A stretch of DNA of 64,000 nucleotides from Thiothrix nivea DSM 5205 (GCF_000260135.1 NZ_JH651384.1:685693-749692), one strand, 5' to 3'; shown: positions 1-8,727, counted from the first letter of the stretch. The notes: a model not told the origin generated them from the letters alone. Translations and numbers: made by a program.

Positions 1-1
1 C

Positions 2-154
2 GCCGAGCTAAACATCAGCTTTCCGGCTGTCAGCCAGGCCATCAACGGCTACAGCACATCCCGCCCGGTGGCTGAGAAGCTGGCCGAGATCACCGGCAAG
101 CCACTGCACGAGCTGTGGCCAGATGGCCGCTACGACAGCGGGGATGCGGCATGA
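2..154 (+). CDS. Ner/Nlp-type HTH transcriptional regulator, 5' end cut by window edge
   Basis: The last 50 residues of a small DNA-binding protein are visible. They contain the second half of a helix-turn-helix (FPAVSQAINGYSTSRPVAEKLAEITG) and the closing LHELWPDGRY, which resembles the IWPSRY ending of Mu Ner and bacterial Nlp proteins. In Mu, Ner is the early negative regulator encoded just before the transposase operon, which is where this gene lies. The stop overlaps the next start (ATGA). The N-terminus lies outside the window. Confidence 0.75.
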   Translation, partial: AELNISFPAVSQAINGYSTSRPVAEKLAEITGKPLHELWPDGRYDSGDAA

Positions 155-240
155 AAACCCAGATCACCACGGACATCTGGGCAACCCTCGCCTTCGTGGC
201 GCTGGCGGGCCTGATCGTCATCATCACTTTTTCTATCTGA
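151..240 (+). CDS. Small single-pass membrane protein
   Basis: A 29-residue ORF whose ATG overlaps the stop of the Ner-like gene (ATGA), so it is probably translationally coupled. It has a short polar head (MKTQITTD) followed by one hydrophobic helix, roughly residues 9-28. I recognise no family. Such mini-proteins are common in early operons of transposable phages; a role in host takeover or exclusion would be a guess. Confidence 0.5.
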   Translation: MKTQITTDIWATLAFVALAGLIVIITFSI

Positions 241-256
241 ACCAAGGGGAGCAACC

Positions 257-862
257 ATGCCCAACTACATCACCTACGCCGCCCCAGGCATTCATCGCGC
301 CCGCATCCGCGTCGACCTGGCCGAGGTGGAAGCTTTCTACGCGCAGGACAAATACACCCTCGCCCGCCTCACCAGTGGCAAAGATGTGTTTCTGGACGCC
401 ATCACGCTGGAAGACGGCACACAGATCGTCAGTGGCGGCAGTTATGTATCACTGGCGAGCATCGCCCGCGCCCTGGCTGGCGCGCGCCTGCGGAACTGGG
501 TGCAGATCAACCGCGCCTACATCGCCAACTCCAACCACGTTGTCACGTATAAGTCGCGTGACGAAAAGCCGGAAGCGGGCGGCGGCAAGCTCATCACCAA
601 GAGCAAAGGTGTATTGCCAGTATCGCGGCGCTATCAGCCAACCGCGCGACGCCTGATCAATGGCGGCACGTTCGCCGCCCTGCTAATGGCAGTCGCCCTG
701 TTTGCACCATCCCCACAGGCGGGCGCTGCCGACAAGACTACACTCTTGCCGGTCATTGCCTCCGTCACGCCGCACCCGGATGGCGGTTGCGTCATCCACT
801 ACCAGGACGGCAGCGAACGCTGGATTGCGGCCTGCCCCAGCAATGCGGGTGGCGGCCAATGA
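257..862 (+). CDS. LytTR-like domain protein with C-terminal membrane or export segment
   Basis: 201 residues. Residues about 10-100 resemble a LytTR DNA-binding domain: a strand-rich stretch, a 'sLasiarALaga' helix, then WVQINRAYIANSNHV, which parallels the FxRIHRSYxVNxxHI core of that family. Residues about 136-157 form a hydrophobic segment ending in an AxA-like site (PQAGAA), followed by about 45 residues with two Cys (CVIHY, AACPS). A DNA-binding-like domain followed by a membrane or export segment is unusual. It sits in the early operon between the Ner-like regulator and MuA, so it may regulate phage genes. The LytTR assignment is from motif reading only. The next gene overlaps its stop (ATGA). 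Confidence 0.55.
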   Translation: MPNYITYAAPGIHRARIRVDLAEVEAFYAQDKYTLARLTSGKDVFLDAITLEDGTQIVSGGSYVSLASIARALAGARLRNWVQINRAYIANSNHVVTYKSRDEKPEAGGGKLITKSKGVLPVSRRYQPTARRLINGGTFAALLMAVALFAPSPQAGAADKTTLLPVIASVTPHPDGGCVIHYQDGSERWIAACPSNAGGGQ

Positions 863-1017
863 AACCGGCAGACAAGCAAGCCATCCGGAAGGCGCTGGGC
901 AAATCCACCAGCGCCTACCTGGAACAGATCAACAAGGCCAGCGGCAAGCCCAAGCCCATCAAGGCAAGCGCCAAGGTCATTATTGTTAACCACGATTACA
1001 GGCTGACTATCCCATGA
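859..1017 (+). CDS. Hypothetical small basic protein
   Basis: A 52-residue ORF starting inside the stop of the LytTR-like gene (ATGA) and ending on the start of the next gene (ATGA), so it fits the tightly coupled early operon. It is lysine-rich (GKPKPIKASAKV) with no transmembrane segment. I recognise no family. Confidence 0.5.
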   Translation: MKPADKQAIRKALGKSTSAYLEQINKASGKPKPIKASAKVIIVNHDYRLTIP

Positions 1018-2180
1018 AACAAGCAGACGACGACCTGACCATTGACCTGTACGCCGCGCCGCGCAGCGCGCAGCAGCCCGACCATTTTGCTGATGTCAGC
1101 AATATGGTCGACACTAACCCTGATGCCGACATCGAAGAGATCGTGCGCCCCTTCCGCAGCGTCTCCGAACTCGAAGCAGCAAAAGAAACCCTGCCCGCCA
1201 TCCCCGAAAATCCAAATGTGCGCCTGGCGCACATTTCGGAAAACATGCTCAGCCTTGCTGTAGACCTTGGCATTGATGCCTCAGTGTCCACGTCAGATAT
1301 GGCCATGGAAGCAGCTCATGACATGGTTAGCTCAGCAACCCTACTGATCAGGTCAGGCGTTCGCTTGATCATAGCCAAAGAGAAATGTCAGCACGGGGAG
1401 TTTGAAGACCACTGCAACCGCGTAGGAATAGACCGCTTTCGAGCATCGGAGGCCATGCGTTATGCGCAGTTTGCATCAACACTTGAGCCGAAGGAGCGCG
1501 ACAAGTACCTCATGCTCCCCAAGAAATCTGCGCTGCTACTGGCGAACGCCGAACCGGCGCTGGTGGAGTTCCTGCTGGAAGACGGGAACGAGGACTTGGC
1601 CAAGCGGCTGCGCAAGAAGTCGCAGCTAAAGGAGCTGGCACTGGAGCTGGCGGATACGGAACACGCACTGGAGAAGTCCGAGAAGGAGGTCGACAGCCTG
1701 TACAAGGAAGTCAAACGCCTCAAGGAAGCCCACGAAACCGCCGCCGCCGGGAGCGAATACCCCGCCGACGTGGTGAAGCTGCGCAAGGAATCCAGCGTGC
1801 TGGCGGATGAGGCGATAGCCGCACTCTCCTCCATCCAGTTCCACGCCGAAAAGTTCCACCACTCCCTCAGCATCAGCGACCCATCAGCAGGGCGGCGCAA
1901 CCTCTACGCCGCCATGTACCCGGCCATTGCCAGCGTGGCCAGCGTCATCAATAGCGCCAGCAGGCTGTTTACCGACCTGTGCGGCCAGTATGACCTTGAC
2001 CCCGCCGACATCGCCGGGCGCGTGTCGATCCCCATGACGCAAGCCGAGCTGGACGTGATCGACGCCGCGCGCGACATGATGCTGAAAAGGAAGATGGCGC
2101 GCAGCGAGTCCCGCATGGGCGCTTACCTGGAAGAAGGCCAGCTCACCCGTGGCCGTGGCCGCCCACGCAAGGGCGAATAA
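1014..2180 (+). CDS. DUF3102-like Mu-type early protein with C-terminal AT-hook
   Basis: 388 residues. Around residues 110-160 the stretch LIIAKEKCQHGEFEDHCNRV followed by RASEAMRYAQFAS matches the pattern of DUF3102 phage proteins (LIxAKxxLxHGxFxxW...RxAQRxMxxA). A long heptad-like helix follows (about 205-245). The C-terminus ends in RGRGRPRKGE, a textbook AT-hook that should bind the minor groove of AT-rich DNA. It lies directly upstream of the MuA transposase, a usual place for DUF3102 proteins in transposable phages. An accessory role in regulation or transpososome assembly is an inference. Confidence 0.65.
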   Translation: MKQADDDLTIDLYAAPRSAQQPDHFADVSNMVDTNPDADIEEIVRPFRSVSELEAAKETLPAIPENPNVRLAHISENMLSLAVDLGIDASVSTSDMAMEAAHDMVSSATLLIRSGVRLIIAKEKCQHGEFEDHCNRVGIDRFRASEAMRYAQFASTLEPKERDKYLMLPKKSALLLANAEPALVEFLLEDGNEDLAKRLRKKSQLKELALELADTEHALEKSEKEVDSLYKEVKRLKEAHETAAAGSEYPADVVKLRKESSVLADEAIAALSSIQFHAEKFHHSLSISDPSAGRRNLYAAMYPAIASVASVINSASRLFTDLCGQYDLDPADIAGRVSIPMTQAELDVIDAARDMMLKRKMARSESRMGAYLEEGQLTRGRGRPRKGE

Positions 2181-2193
2181 GGGGGGATATGCC

Positions 2194-3906
2194 ATGCCAG
2201 CGCCAATATCCAACCTCATCACCTTGCCACAGTCGCGCCTGATGCAGACCGCCAGCCAACCCGCCAGCGCAGCCAATAGCCGCAAACAGGCGGTGGCCGA
2301 CCGTCGCCTTGCCTTTGTGCGGATGGCAATTGACCAGATGGAAACATTGGGCTGGAGCCGTAACCGGGCCGCTGAACACGTCTATAACCTGGTCAGCTCG
2401 CCCCGCCACGACATGCACAGCACTGCCGTGGAACTCGGCAAGAGCGGCAACCCGGTCAGCAAGGCGCAAATCTACCGCTGGCTGACCGACTACCAGCAGC
2501 ACGGCATGGAAGCCCTGATCGACAACCGGAGCGGGCGGGCGCACCAGGAAGAGGGGTGGGAATTGCGGGCGATGCGCCTGTATGCCCGCCCACAGAAGCC
2601 CAGCATCACCTGGGTGGTTGACCAGCTCAATAAGGAGGGATTCGAGGCCAAGTATAACCGCGTACACCGCTACCTGATGGCACTACCCACCGACCTGACC
2701 ACCCATAGCGCTGGCAGGCTGGGGGCGAAAGAGGTCAAGCTAAACCATCGCAGTTACCGGTTACGCACCACCGAGAACCTGCCGGTCGGGCACTGTTACC
2801 AGCTTGATGGCCATACCGTGGATGTTTACATCGCCCATCCGCAAACCGGCGGGCGCTGGCGTCCGGAACTGACTGCCGTCATGGATGTGGCCAGCCGCTA
2901 CATCCCCAGCTGGTGGATAGGTGAGGCTGAAAACGCCCAGAACACCCTGTTCGCGCTGGCCGATGCCTTTACGCAGCACGACCATGTGCCAGCCTGCCTG
3001 CATCTGGATAACGGCTCCGGCTTCAAAGGCAAACTGATGAACGACCCCAGCACCGGCTACTACCGGCGTTTTGGGCTGGATGTGATCTTTGCCATCCCCG
3101 GCAACGCCAAGGCCAAAGGCCAGATTGAACGCTGGTTCGGCACCATGGAGCGCGGCTTTAACAAGGGCTGGGATACCTACTGCGGTACTGACATGAGCAA
3201 AAGCGTCTTGCGGGACATAGTACGCCCAGGCAAGAAGAACACCACCAGCCTGCCTAGCCTGAGCCAGTGGATAGACGCCTTCCGTGGCTGGCTGGACGAC
3301 TACCACAACCGCCCACACCGGGGTCTGGATGGGCGCACCCCTGCCCAGATGTGGGCGCAACTCCAGCGCGTGCCACTGGAATACCGCCCTGCCGCCATCG
3401 TATTGCCGCGCAAGCAGCGCAAGGTCGCACGCGGACAGATCACCCTGGATGGCCGCATCTATCGCGCACCTGACCTGCTCCACTTCGAGGGCGCTGACAT
3501 GGTGTGCGAGTACAGCGTACACAACGACCAGTACATTCGCGTGCTGACCGCCAATGAGCAATGGGTATGTGATGCCAAATTGGCGGAAAAGGCTGGCTAC
3601 CTGCCGGACAGCCGCATCGAACAGCAGACGCAAGAGCGCCTGCGCCAGCAAATCAAACGCAATGAATTGCACATCGAGGAGGATAAACGCCGCGCCGGAA
3701 TGACATTGGGCCACGAGGCCGCCACCCAGGGAATCCTTGAGCTGGAAACCCAAAAAGAAAGCGGGACAAACGCCCCGCTTCCACATCACCTTGATCAGCC
3801 TGACCCTGAAATCGTCATTGACCTGACGAAGTGGACACCAGGGCCAACCGATAAGGAAACAACCGACCTTAACATTACAGGTTTCAATCCACCCCTGGCC
3901 GAATAG
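2194..3906 (+). CDS. Mu A-like DDE transposase
   Basis: 570 residues from the ATG at 2194, which follows a strong AAGGGGGG ribosome site; an in-frame ATG at 2149 lies inside the preceding gene and is less likely. It catalyses strand cleavage and transfer during replicative transposition. An N-terminal HTH region (WSRNRAAEHV, VSKAQIYRWL) precedes an RNase H fold with the expected triad: Asp205 (YQLDGH), Asp272 (HLDNGSG) and Glu312 (KGQIERWFG). A Mu-transposase C-terminal domain follows (residues about 400-460), then an acidic tail likely to contact MuB. Mu A itself is 663 residues. The MuB-like ATPase lies 33 bp downstream. Confidence 0.93.
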   Translation: MPAPISNLITLPQSRLMQTASQPASAANSRKQAVADRRLAFVRMAIDQMETLGWSRNRAAEHVYNLVSSPRHDMHSTAVELGKSGNPVSKAQIYRWLTDYQQHGMEALIDNRSGRAHQEEGWELRAMRLYARPQKPSITWVVDQLNKEGFEAKYNRVHRYLMALPTDLTTHSAGRLGAKEVKLNHRSYRLRTTENLPVGHCYQLDGHTVDVYIAHPQTGGRWRPELTAVMDVASRYIPSWWIGEAENAQNTLFALADAFTQHDHVPACLHLDNGSGFKGKLMNDPSTGYYRRFGLDVIFAIPGNAKAKGQIERWFGTMERGFNKGWDTYCGTDMSKSVLRDIVRPGKKNTTSLPSLSQWIDAFRGWLDDYHNRPHRGLDGRTPAQMWAQLQRVPLEYRPAAIVLPRKQRKVARGQITLDGRIYRAPDLLHFEGADMVCEYSVHNDQYIRVLTANEQWVCDAKLAEKAGYLPDSRIEQQTQERLRQQIKRNELHIEEDKRRAGMTLGHEAATQGILELETQKESGTNAPLPHHLDQPDPEIVIDLTKWTPGPTDKETTDLNITGFNPPLAE

Positions 3907-3939
3907 GCCAAGCAGAGTTAAACATTACAGGAAACGACC

Positions 3940-4941
3940 ATGACTGACAACACCGAAACCACCGCACCGGTACGCTACCCGCTACCGAGCGAGATCAGCG
4001 ACCAGTACACCGAGCATGACAAGGCCGCGCTGGCCAGCATCTACGACTGGCTAAACAGCAACCCCAGCATCAACAAGCAGTGGCTGACATCCACCACCGG
4101 CCTGCCATCCGGCACGGTCGCCAGCGTGCTGAGTGGTGGCTATAAGGCCAGCCCCGGCAAGCAAATCAAGGTAATGCAAGAGGTGATTGCGCGCTACGAA
4201 GACCGCAAGGCCAAAGGCATTGATGACGACAACTTCGCTGAAACCAGCGTCTACAAGTTGGCCATTACCGTCTGTAACCGCGCCCGCACCTACCGTAACT
4301 TCGGCGTGCTGGCGGGCTACGTCGGCACGGGCAAGACCACGGCACTGAAGCGCTACGCCGCCGATAACAGCGGTGTCATCCTGGTGGAGGCAGACCCCGA
4401 CATGACCAGCAGCACCTTGCTGGACGACATTATGGAACAGGCGGGCATCGCCAACCCTGGGCAAAGCATCAACGCCAAATTCCGCGCCATCCTCAAGGCA
4501 TTCAAAGGCACTGACCGGCTGATCATCGTCGACGAGGCGGAGAAGACCAAACCGGCAGGGCTGGAATACCTGCGCCGCATCCGCGACAAGGCAGGTGTCG
4601 GTATCGTCCTGGCCGGAACGGAACGCCTGCACGCCATCATCGCCCGCGACCACGGCGTATTCGACCAGATCAGGAGCCGCGCCCCATTTGTGCCGCCGAT
4701 CCAGCGCAGCATCACCAGGGAGGATGCCGCTGCACTGATCAGCAATGCGTTCCCGCAAGCCGACGAAGACACCATCAAGGCATTCTGGTCGCTCTGCAAG
4801 GGCAGCGCCCGTATGTTGTGCGAGGGCGTCATTCCTACGGTCAAGGACTACGGCCTTGGTCAAGGCCACGCCCTGAGCGCCAAGCTGGTGCTGGCAGTGG
4901 CCAAACAAGCCATGTCCCTCACCCCGGCTCAGGAGGTGTGA
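3940..4941 (+). CDS. Mu B-like AAA ATPase, transposition target selector
   Basis: 333 residues. An N-terminal DNA-binding region with an HTH (WLTSTTGLPSGTVASVLSGG, about 45-65) is followed by an AAA+ domain with Walker A GYVGTGKTT (about 127-135) and Walker B LIIVDEAEK (Asp198). Mu B uses ATP to coat target DNA, stimulate the transposase and give target immunity. Position directly after the MuA gene supports the call. Mu B is 312 residues, so the length fits. Confidence 0.92.
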   Translation: MTDNTETTAPVRYPLPSEISDQYTEHDKAALASIYDWLNSNPSINKQWLTSTTGLPSGTVASVLSGGYKASPGKQIKVMQEVIARYEDRKAKGIDDDNFAETSVYKLAITVCNRARTYRNFGVLAGYVGTGKTTALKRYAADNSGVILVEADPDMTSSTLLDDIMEQAGIANPGQSINAKFRAILKAFKGTDRLIIVDEAEKTKPAGLEYLRRIRDKAGVGIVLAGTERLHAIIARDHGVFDQIRSRAPFVPPIQRSITREDAAALISNAFPQADEDTIKAFWSLCKGSARMLCEGVIPTVKDYGLGQGHALSAKLVLAVAKQAMSLTPAQEV

Positions 4942-4942
4942 C

Positions 4943-5233
4943 ATGACGCGAGCATCCACCAAATACGAATACCTGAACCCTGAAAGCGGCAAGATCATCG
5001 ACCGGGTAGCGAACAAAACGGCCACCCATTGTGGTCACCAGCGCGGCGCGGTCAACCAGGATGATATCCACCTGGAAAACATCCGTTTGTTAGCCAATAC
5101 CCGCGCCACCGTCAAAGGCATGGAGGTGCGCGACCGCGCCCTGCGCAGCATGGAAAACCTGCTGCAACAGATCACCGATGCTGGCATCCGCCAGCAGGCG
5201 CAAATCATCATCATGACCAGCAAGAGGGCATAG
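4943..5233 (+). CDS. Hypothetical phage early protein
   Basis: 96 residues starting 1 bp after the MuB-like stop, behind a good AGGAGG site. It is largely helical, with no transmembrane segment and no motif I recognise. It belongs to the semi-essential early region that follows MuB in Mu-like phages, where genes of this size vary widely. Confidence 0.55.
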   Translation: MTRASTKYEYLNPESGKIIDRVANKTATHCGHQRGAVNQDDIHLENIRLLANTRATVKGMEVRDRALRSMENLLQQITDAGIRQQAQIIIMTSKRA

Positions 5234-5235
5234 CC

Positions 5236-5598
5236 ATGACTGACCAGACCAAATTGGGCAAGCACCTGGATGAGCGCGTTGGACAGGGCAATGCCAACCT
5301 GATCCGCGCCTTTGGCCGCGCCTATGGCGCACTGCTGCTGCTGGCTGACAATGGTTTCCGCGTACTGGAAGCCGACATGGGTGATGACGGCAGTGCGGCG
5401 CTGGAAATCGACTTGCCGACCCACGAACAAATGGGGCTGTTTGAGCACATCAAGCGCACCCCGGTTTCCGAGACCAACAACCTGTCGGAGGGCTGGATGT
5501 GCATGGCTGAAATCGGCGGCTGCGAAGCCTGCCAGGCGCGTCATGCCGGTATCGCCGTCTGGTGGCATGAGCCGTACCCGGATGGGGGTGGCGCATGA
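5236..5598 (+). CDS. Hypothetical phage early protein
   Basis: 120 residues, 2 bp after the preceding gene and overlapping the next by 4 bp. The N-terminal half is hydrophobic but alternates with charges (ALLLLADNGFRVLEADMGDDG). The C-terminal half has a Cys/His group (MCMAEIGGCEACQARHAGIAVWWH) that could bind a metal. I recognise no family. Confidence 0.55.
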   Translation: MTDQTKLGKHLDERVGQGNANLIRAFGRAYGALLLLADNGFRVLEADMGDDGSAALEIDLPTHEQMGLFEHIKRTPVSETNNLSEGWMCMAEIGGCEACQARHAGIAVWWHEPYPDGGGA

Positions 5599-6215
5599 GC
5601 CTGCAACTGCAATGCCCTGCCTGTGGTGCCAGCTTCGACCTGCGCGAAGCCCGCGCCGACCAGGACTGGCGCGACTTTGTAGTGGTGCTGGCGCAGTTCC
5701 CGCAGGAGGCGCAATGGCCGCTGCTCAACTACATGGAGCTGTTCAAGCCAGCGCGCCAGACGCACTTGCGCAGCAGCACCATGCTCAAGATTGCCAGTGA
5801 GCTATTGCCCATGGTGAGAGGGCAGGAACTGAAGCGCAAAGGCACAACCCACGCCGTCACCATTGGCGTATGGGCAGCAGCCATGCAGCACCTGGCCAGC
5901 ACCCTGGAGCCTGACCGGCTGCCACTCAAAGGCAATGGCTATCTACTGGAAACCCTGGCCAACCGCGCCGAGCGCATGGCGGCCAAGGCCGAAAGTGCGG
6001 CCATTGAACAGCAGCGCAGCACCAATAGGCAGGGTAGCGGGATGCGTCAGGCAGGTGTAGTCGCCAGTAGCGCCATCAGCCAGACGACATCGCCTGAATA
6101 CCAACCCTATGAGCGCCTGCCAGCCATTTCGGAAGAGCAGGCACAAGCCAACCGGGAGCGCATCCGCAAGATGCTGGATGACGCTTTCCATGCCAAACAA
6201 GGGGAACAACCATGA
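5595..6215 (+). CDS. Hypothetical phage protein with N-terminal CxxC
   Basis: 206 residues, with the start overlapping the previous stop by 4 bp. It begins LQCPACGASFDL, half of a zinc ribbon; no second CxxC follows, so any metal site would need a partner. The rest is helical and charged, with a Gln/Ser-rich linker around residues 140-170. The next ORF starts within its stop (ATGA). No function is assigned. Confidence 0.55.
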   Translation: MSLQLQCPACGASFDLREARADQDWRDFVVVLAQFPQEAQWPLLNYMELFKPARQTHLRSSTMLKIASELLPMVRGQELKRKGTTHAVTIGVWAAAMQHLASTLEPDRLPLKGNGYLLETLANRAERMAAKAESAAIEQQRSTNRQGSGMRQAGVVASSAISQTTSPEYQPYERLPAISEEQAQANRERIRKMLDDAFHAKQGEQP

Positions 6216-6457
6216 GTTTCTGGAAAAACAACGCCTACCCAGGCGACCAGATTGACAGAAAAGTCCGCGAAACCGCCAACAGCCTGGTTTCCGGCAAATC
6301 GGCGCAGGCCGTAGCCATCGTCGTGATCGACAACGATGGCTTCGCCCACGCCAACATCGCCATGCGCGGCGTGGGCGTGGGCATGACGGCGCAAGCCAAA
6401 CACCTGCGCCGCCAGCTGGCCGAGCGCATGAATGAGTTTCAGGACTCACTTTTATAA
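6212..6457 (+). CDS. Hypothetical phage early protein
   Basis: 81 residues coupled to the previous gene (ATGA). It contains the strands AVAIVVIDNDGFAHANIAMRG and a C-terminal charged helix (AQAKHLRRQLAERMNEF). Small proteins of this kind sit before gam in many Mu-like phages. I recognise no family. Confidence 0.5.
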   Translation: MSFWKNNAYPGDQIDRKVRETANSLVSGKSAQAVAIVVIDNDGFAHANIAMRGVGVGMTAQAKHLRRQLAERMNEFQDSLL

Positions 6458-6485
6458 CCACTGGGTAAAGACAGGAGAAAGCCAT

Positions 6486-7004
6486 ATGGCACGTACCAAA
6501 ACCGTAGCAGTTGCCGCTGCCACCAGCCTCGAAGAAGCGGAAAAGAAGATTCAGCGCCTGGGCGAAGTCCAGCGCGAAATCTCCCGCCTGGAACATGACA
6601 TGAACGACGAACTCAACCCCATCAAGGAGAAATACGAGAACCAGGCCAAGCCATTCAAGGATGAGCTGAACGCACTGCAAACCGCCATCCAGATGTGGGC
6701 GGAAACCAACAAGCCCGACCTGCTGACCGGCAAGGCCAAGACCGTCAAATGCGCCACCGGTGATTTCGGCTGGCGCACCAGCACGCCGTCAGTGCGCATC
6801 ACGGGCGTGGCAGTCGTGCTGGAGCGCCTCAAGCAACTGGCGTTACTGCAATTCATCCGCACCAAGGAGGAGATCAATAAGGAGGCTATCCTCGCCAACC
6901 CCAAGGAAATCGAGCACGTTAAAGGCATCACCATTGCCCAGTCCGAATCCTTCTGGATCAAGCCATTCGGTTCTGAAATCGAAGTGGAAGGAGTTGTGAA
7001 ATGA
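6486..7004 (+). CDS. gam: Mu Gam-like host-nuclease inhibitor
   Basis: 172 residues from the ATG at 6486, which has a good AGGAGA site; the longer in-frame start at 6432 overlaps the previous gene. Mu Gam binds double-strand ends and protects phage DNA from exonucleases, and is the phage relative of Ku. The family pattern is visible: a long charged helix (LGEVQREISRLEHDMNDEL...IKEKYENQAKPFKDEL), then KTVKCATGDFGWR and the C-terminal VKGITIAQSESFWIKPF. Length matches Mu Gam (174). Confidence 0.9.
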   Translation: MARTKTVAVAAATSLEEAEKKIQRLGEVQREISRLEHDMNDELNPIKEKYENQAKPFKDELNALQTAIQMWAETNKPDLLTGKAKTVKCATGDFGWRTSTPSVRITGVAVVLERLKQLALLQFIRTKEEINKEAILANPKEIEHVKGITIAQSESFWIKPFGSEIEVEGVVK

Positions 7005-7321
7005 TGCCCGCCACACTGGAACGCAGCGACAACCGCCCGTACTGGATGCGCTGGGATGATGACACCGTTGACGGCATCCTCCACGCCGACCCTGACTCCC
7101 TGTTTGATTTTGTCAATACCGTGCGCGTCGAGGAAGAAAGCGGCATTGACATGACCGACAGCGAAACCACGGAAGCCATCGTTGTCTGGGCCATGGAAGC
7201 CGCGCAGGAGTTGCAGGAATTCTGCGATGCCGCCAAAGAAGCAGGCTCACCGCTGCTGGCGACGGAAGCCCTGCTTGGCGACCTTGACAACATCCTGGCA
7301 ACCGCAAGGGGCAAAGCGTGA
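7001..7321 (+). CDS. Hypothetical acidic phage protein
   Basis: 106 residues, overlapping gam by 4 bp and ending on the GTG start of the next gene. It is strongly acidic (WDDDTVDGILHADPDSLF, RVEEESGIDMTDSETTEAIV) with a helical C-terminus. It could be a DNA-mimic or a protein-interaction factor, but nothing in the sequence decides this. Confidence 0.5.
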   Translation: MMPATLERSDNRPYWMRWDDDTVDGILHADPDSLFDFVNTVRVEEESGIDMTDSETTEAIVVWAMEAAQELQEFCDAAKEAGSPLLATEALLGDLDNILATARGKA

Positions 7322-7752
7322 AACGCTCCGACCTGATCAAGCTGGTCGCCATCGCCAAGACCCAACTGGGCATGGACGAAGACAGCTACCGTGAGATGTT
7401 GCGCCGCCATGGCGCAACCCTCACCACCAAGAAAGGCGGCAAGCAGGTCTATTCCGCCACCAGTATGGGCTGGAGCCAACTGGATGCGGCGCTGTCCGAA
7501 CTCAAGGCCAAGGGCTTCCAGTTCAAGGCCAAGCCACGCAATGCGGAAGACTGGCGCTTGCCGCGCATTAACCTGGTCCGCCAGCTGTGGCGCTGGCTGC
7601 ATGAGCATGGACAGGTGCGCAATGCCGACGATGACGCCCTGCAAGCGTTTTGCAGCCAGCACATGCAGGCCGAGCGGTTGGAGTGGGCGACCAGCCCGGA
7701 ACTCAACAAGTGCGTGGAAGCCCTCAAATCCTGGAAGAGGAGAACCCAATAA
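7318..7752 (+). CDS. GemA/gp16-like protein (DUF1018)
   Basis: 144 residues starting with GTG, whose last two bases form the stop of the previous gene. MKRSDLIKLVAIAKTQLGMDEDSYREML is the typical opening of DUF1018, and the C-terminal half carries the family's WRLPRINLVRQLWRWL segment. In Mu, GemA (gp16) alters host gene expression and DNA supercoiling. It lies directly before the Mor-like activator, as in Mu. Confidence 0.87.
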   Translation: MKRSDLIKLVAIAKTQLGMDEDSYREMLRRHGATLTTKKGGKQVYSATSMGWSQLDAALSELKAKGFQFKAKPRNAEDWRLPRINLVRQLWRWLHEHGQVRNADDDALQAFCSQHMQAERLEWATSPELNKCVEALKSWKRRTQ

Positions 7753-8132
7753 TGAGCAGTTACGACCACCTGCCGGAAGTCGCCCGCGAACTGATCGGGC
7801 TGATTGGTTACGACAACACCATCTTGATCATGCGGCGCTGGGGAGGGACATATCTTGACGTACCCAAAGACCCTGAACGGGCGATGGTGCTGCAAGAGGT
7901 GCTGCCCTATCCGGCGGTGGTCGCGCTCTGCGCCTATTACAACGGCGAGCGCATCAGGTACATTCCCAAGATGGATGGCGTGCTGCGCAAGATGCGCAAC
8001 GACGAAATCCGCCGCGACTTCGGCAAGGTCGGGGTGCGCCACCTGGCAACACAACACCGGCTATCCTGCCGGGCCATCTACAATATTATTGCCGAGACCG
8101 AGCAGGAGCGCCAAGCCTCGCTTTTCTTGTGA
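7752..8132 (+). CDS. mor: Mor-like middle-operon transcriptional activator
   Basis: 126 residues from the ATG at 7752, behind GGAAGAGG. It has the Mor/C two-part layout: an N-terminal dimerisation region ending in GERIRYIPKMDGVL and a C-terminal HTH (VRHLATQHRLSCRAIYNII). In Mu, Mor binds a dyad at the middle promoter and recruits RNA polymerase. The non-coding stretch right after this gene is the expected place for that promoter. Length matches Mu Mor (129). Confidence 0.88.
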   Translation: MSSYDHLPEVARELIGLIGYDNTILIMRRWGGTYLDVPKDPERAMVLQEVLPYPAVVALCAYYNGERIRYIPKMDGVLRKMRNDEIRRDFGKVGVRHLATQHRLSCRAIYNIIAETEQERQASLFL

Positions 8133-8194
8133 TTTTGCAGAGTCGAATTATAAACACTCTCAAAATCATGGAACGGCCTGCCGCTAACCTGTCG

Positions 8195-8275
8195 ATGCTG
8201 ACGGGTCACGCGGGGAGTAGGTCGTTAATGGCGATGTGCTATCCCGTGATCCGTCGTCGAGCTGGTCGTTATGCC
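8195..8275 (+). promoter_or_regulatory. Dyad and direct-repeat region downstream of mor, candidate middle promoter
   Basis: In the 265-bp gap after mor, GACGGGTCACG (8200-8210) is repeated inverted as CGTGATCCGTC (8245-8255), 10 of 11 paired with a 34-nt loop. GGTCGTTA occurs directly at about 8220 and 8264. The DNA turns AT-rich toward the next gene. Position matches the Mor-activated middle promoter of Mu, but no clear -10 was identified; the dyad could instead form an RNA hairpin. Confidence 0.35.
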
Positions 8276-8397
8276 TTTATTTTCATTTAATTCTTTTCTG
8301 CATTTAATGATAAAAACACGGTTAAATGTTATAATAAGCCGTTGTCTTTATTGCAACTACTAATATTTTCTTTTTCTGTATTTGATAGGATTTTGAC

Positions 8398-8727
8398 ATG
8401 AAAGACAGTGAAATTGAACAAGAAATCATTGAAAAAGGTTTGACCGCGCCACGGGTAACGACCCAGACAATTGATGAATTGGTTGGCTCTTTGAAATATC
8501 ACTCTTGGCAAGTACCAGAAACCACCACGACACTGGTTGCTGCTGAACTGGATGATGGTTTTATCGTGGCTATCGGAAAAGCGGCAAGCGTCAGCAAGGA
8601 AAACTTTAATGCCGAAATCGGCTACAAAATCGCTCGTGATGACGCAGAACGCAAAGCACGGGATAAACTCTGGGAACTCAAGGGCTGGGAACTCAAGCAG
8701 AATTTGAAACAGGGGATGGCTGCATAA
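8398..8727 (+). CDS. Gp49-family phage protein (N4 Gp49/Sf6 gene 66 type)
   Basis: 109 residues. The pattern APRVTTQTIDELVGSLKYHSW, then TLVAAELDDGFIVAIGKAASVSKENFNAEIGYKIARDDAERK, is the characteristic layout of the N4 Gp49/Sf6 gene 66 family. Its biochemical role is unknown; it occurs in many phages of Gram-negative hosts. It stands alone between two non-coding stretches, with lower GC upstream. Confidence 0.85.
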   Translation: MKDSEIEQEIIEKGLTAPRVTTQTIDELVGSLKYHSWQVPETTTTLVAAELDDGFIVAIGKAASVSKENFNAEIGYKIARDDAERKARDKLWELKGWELKQNLKQGMAA

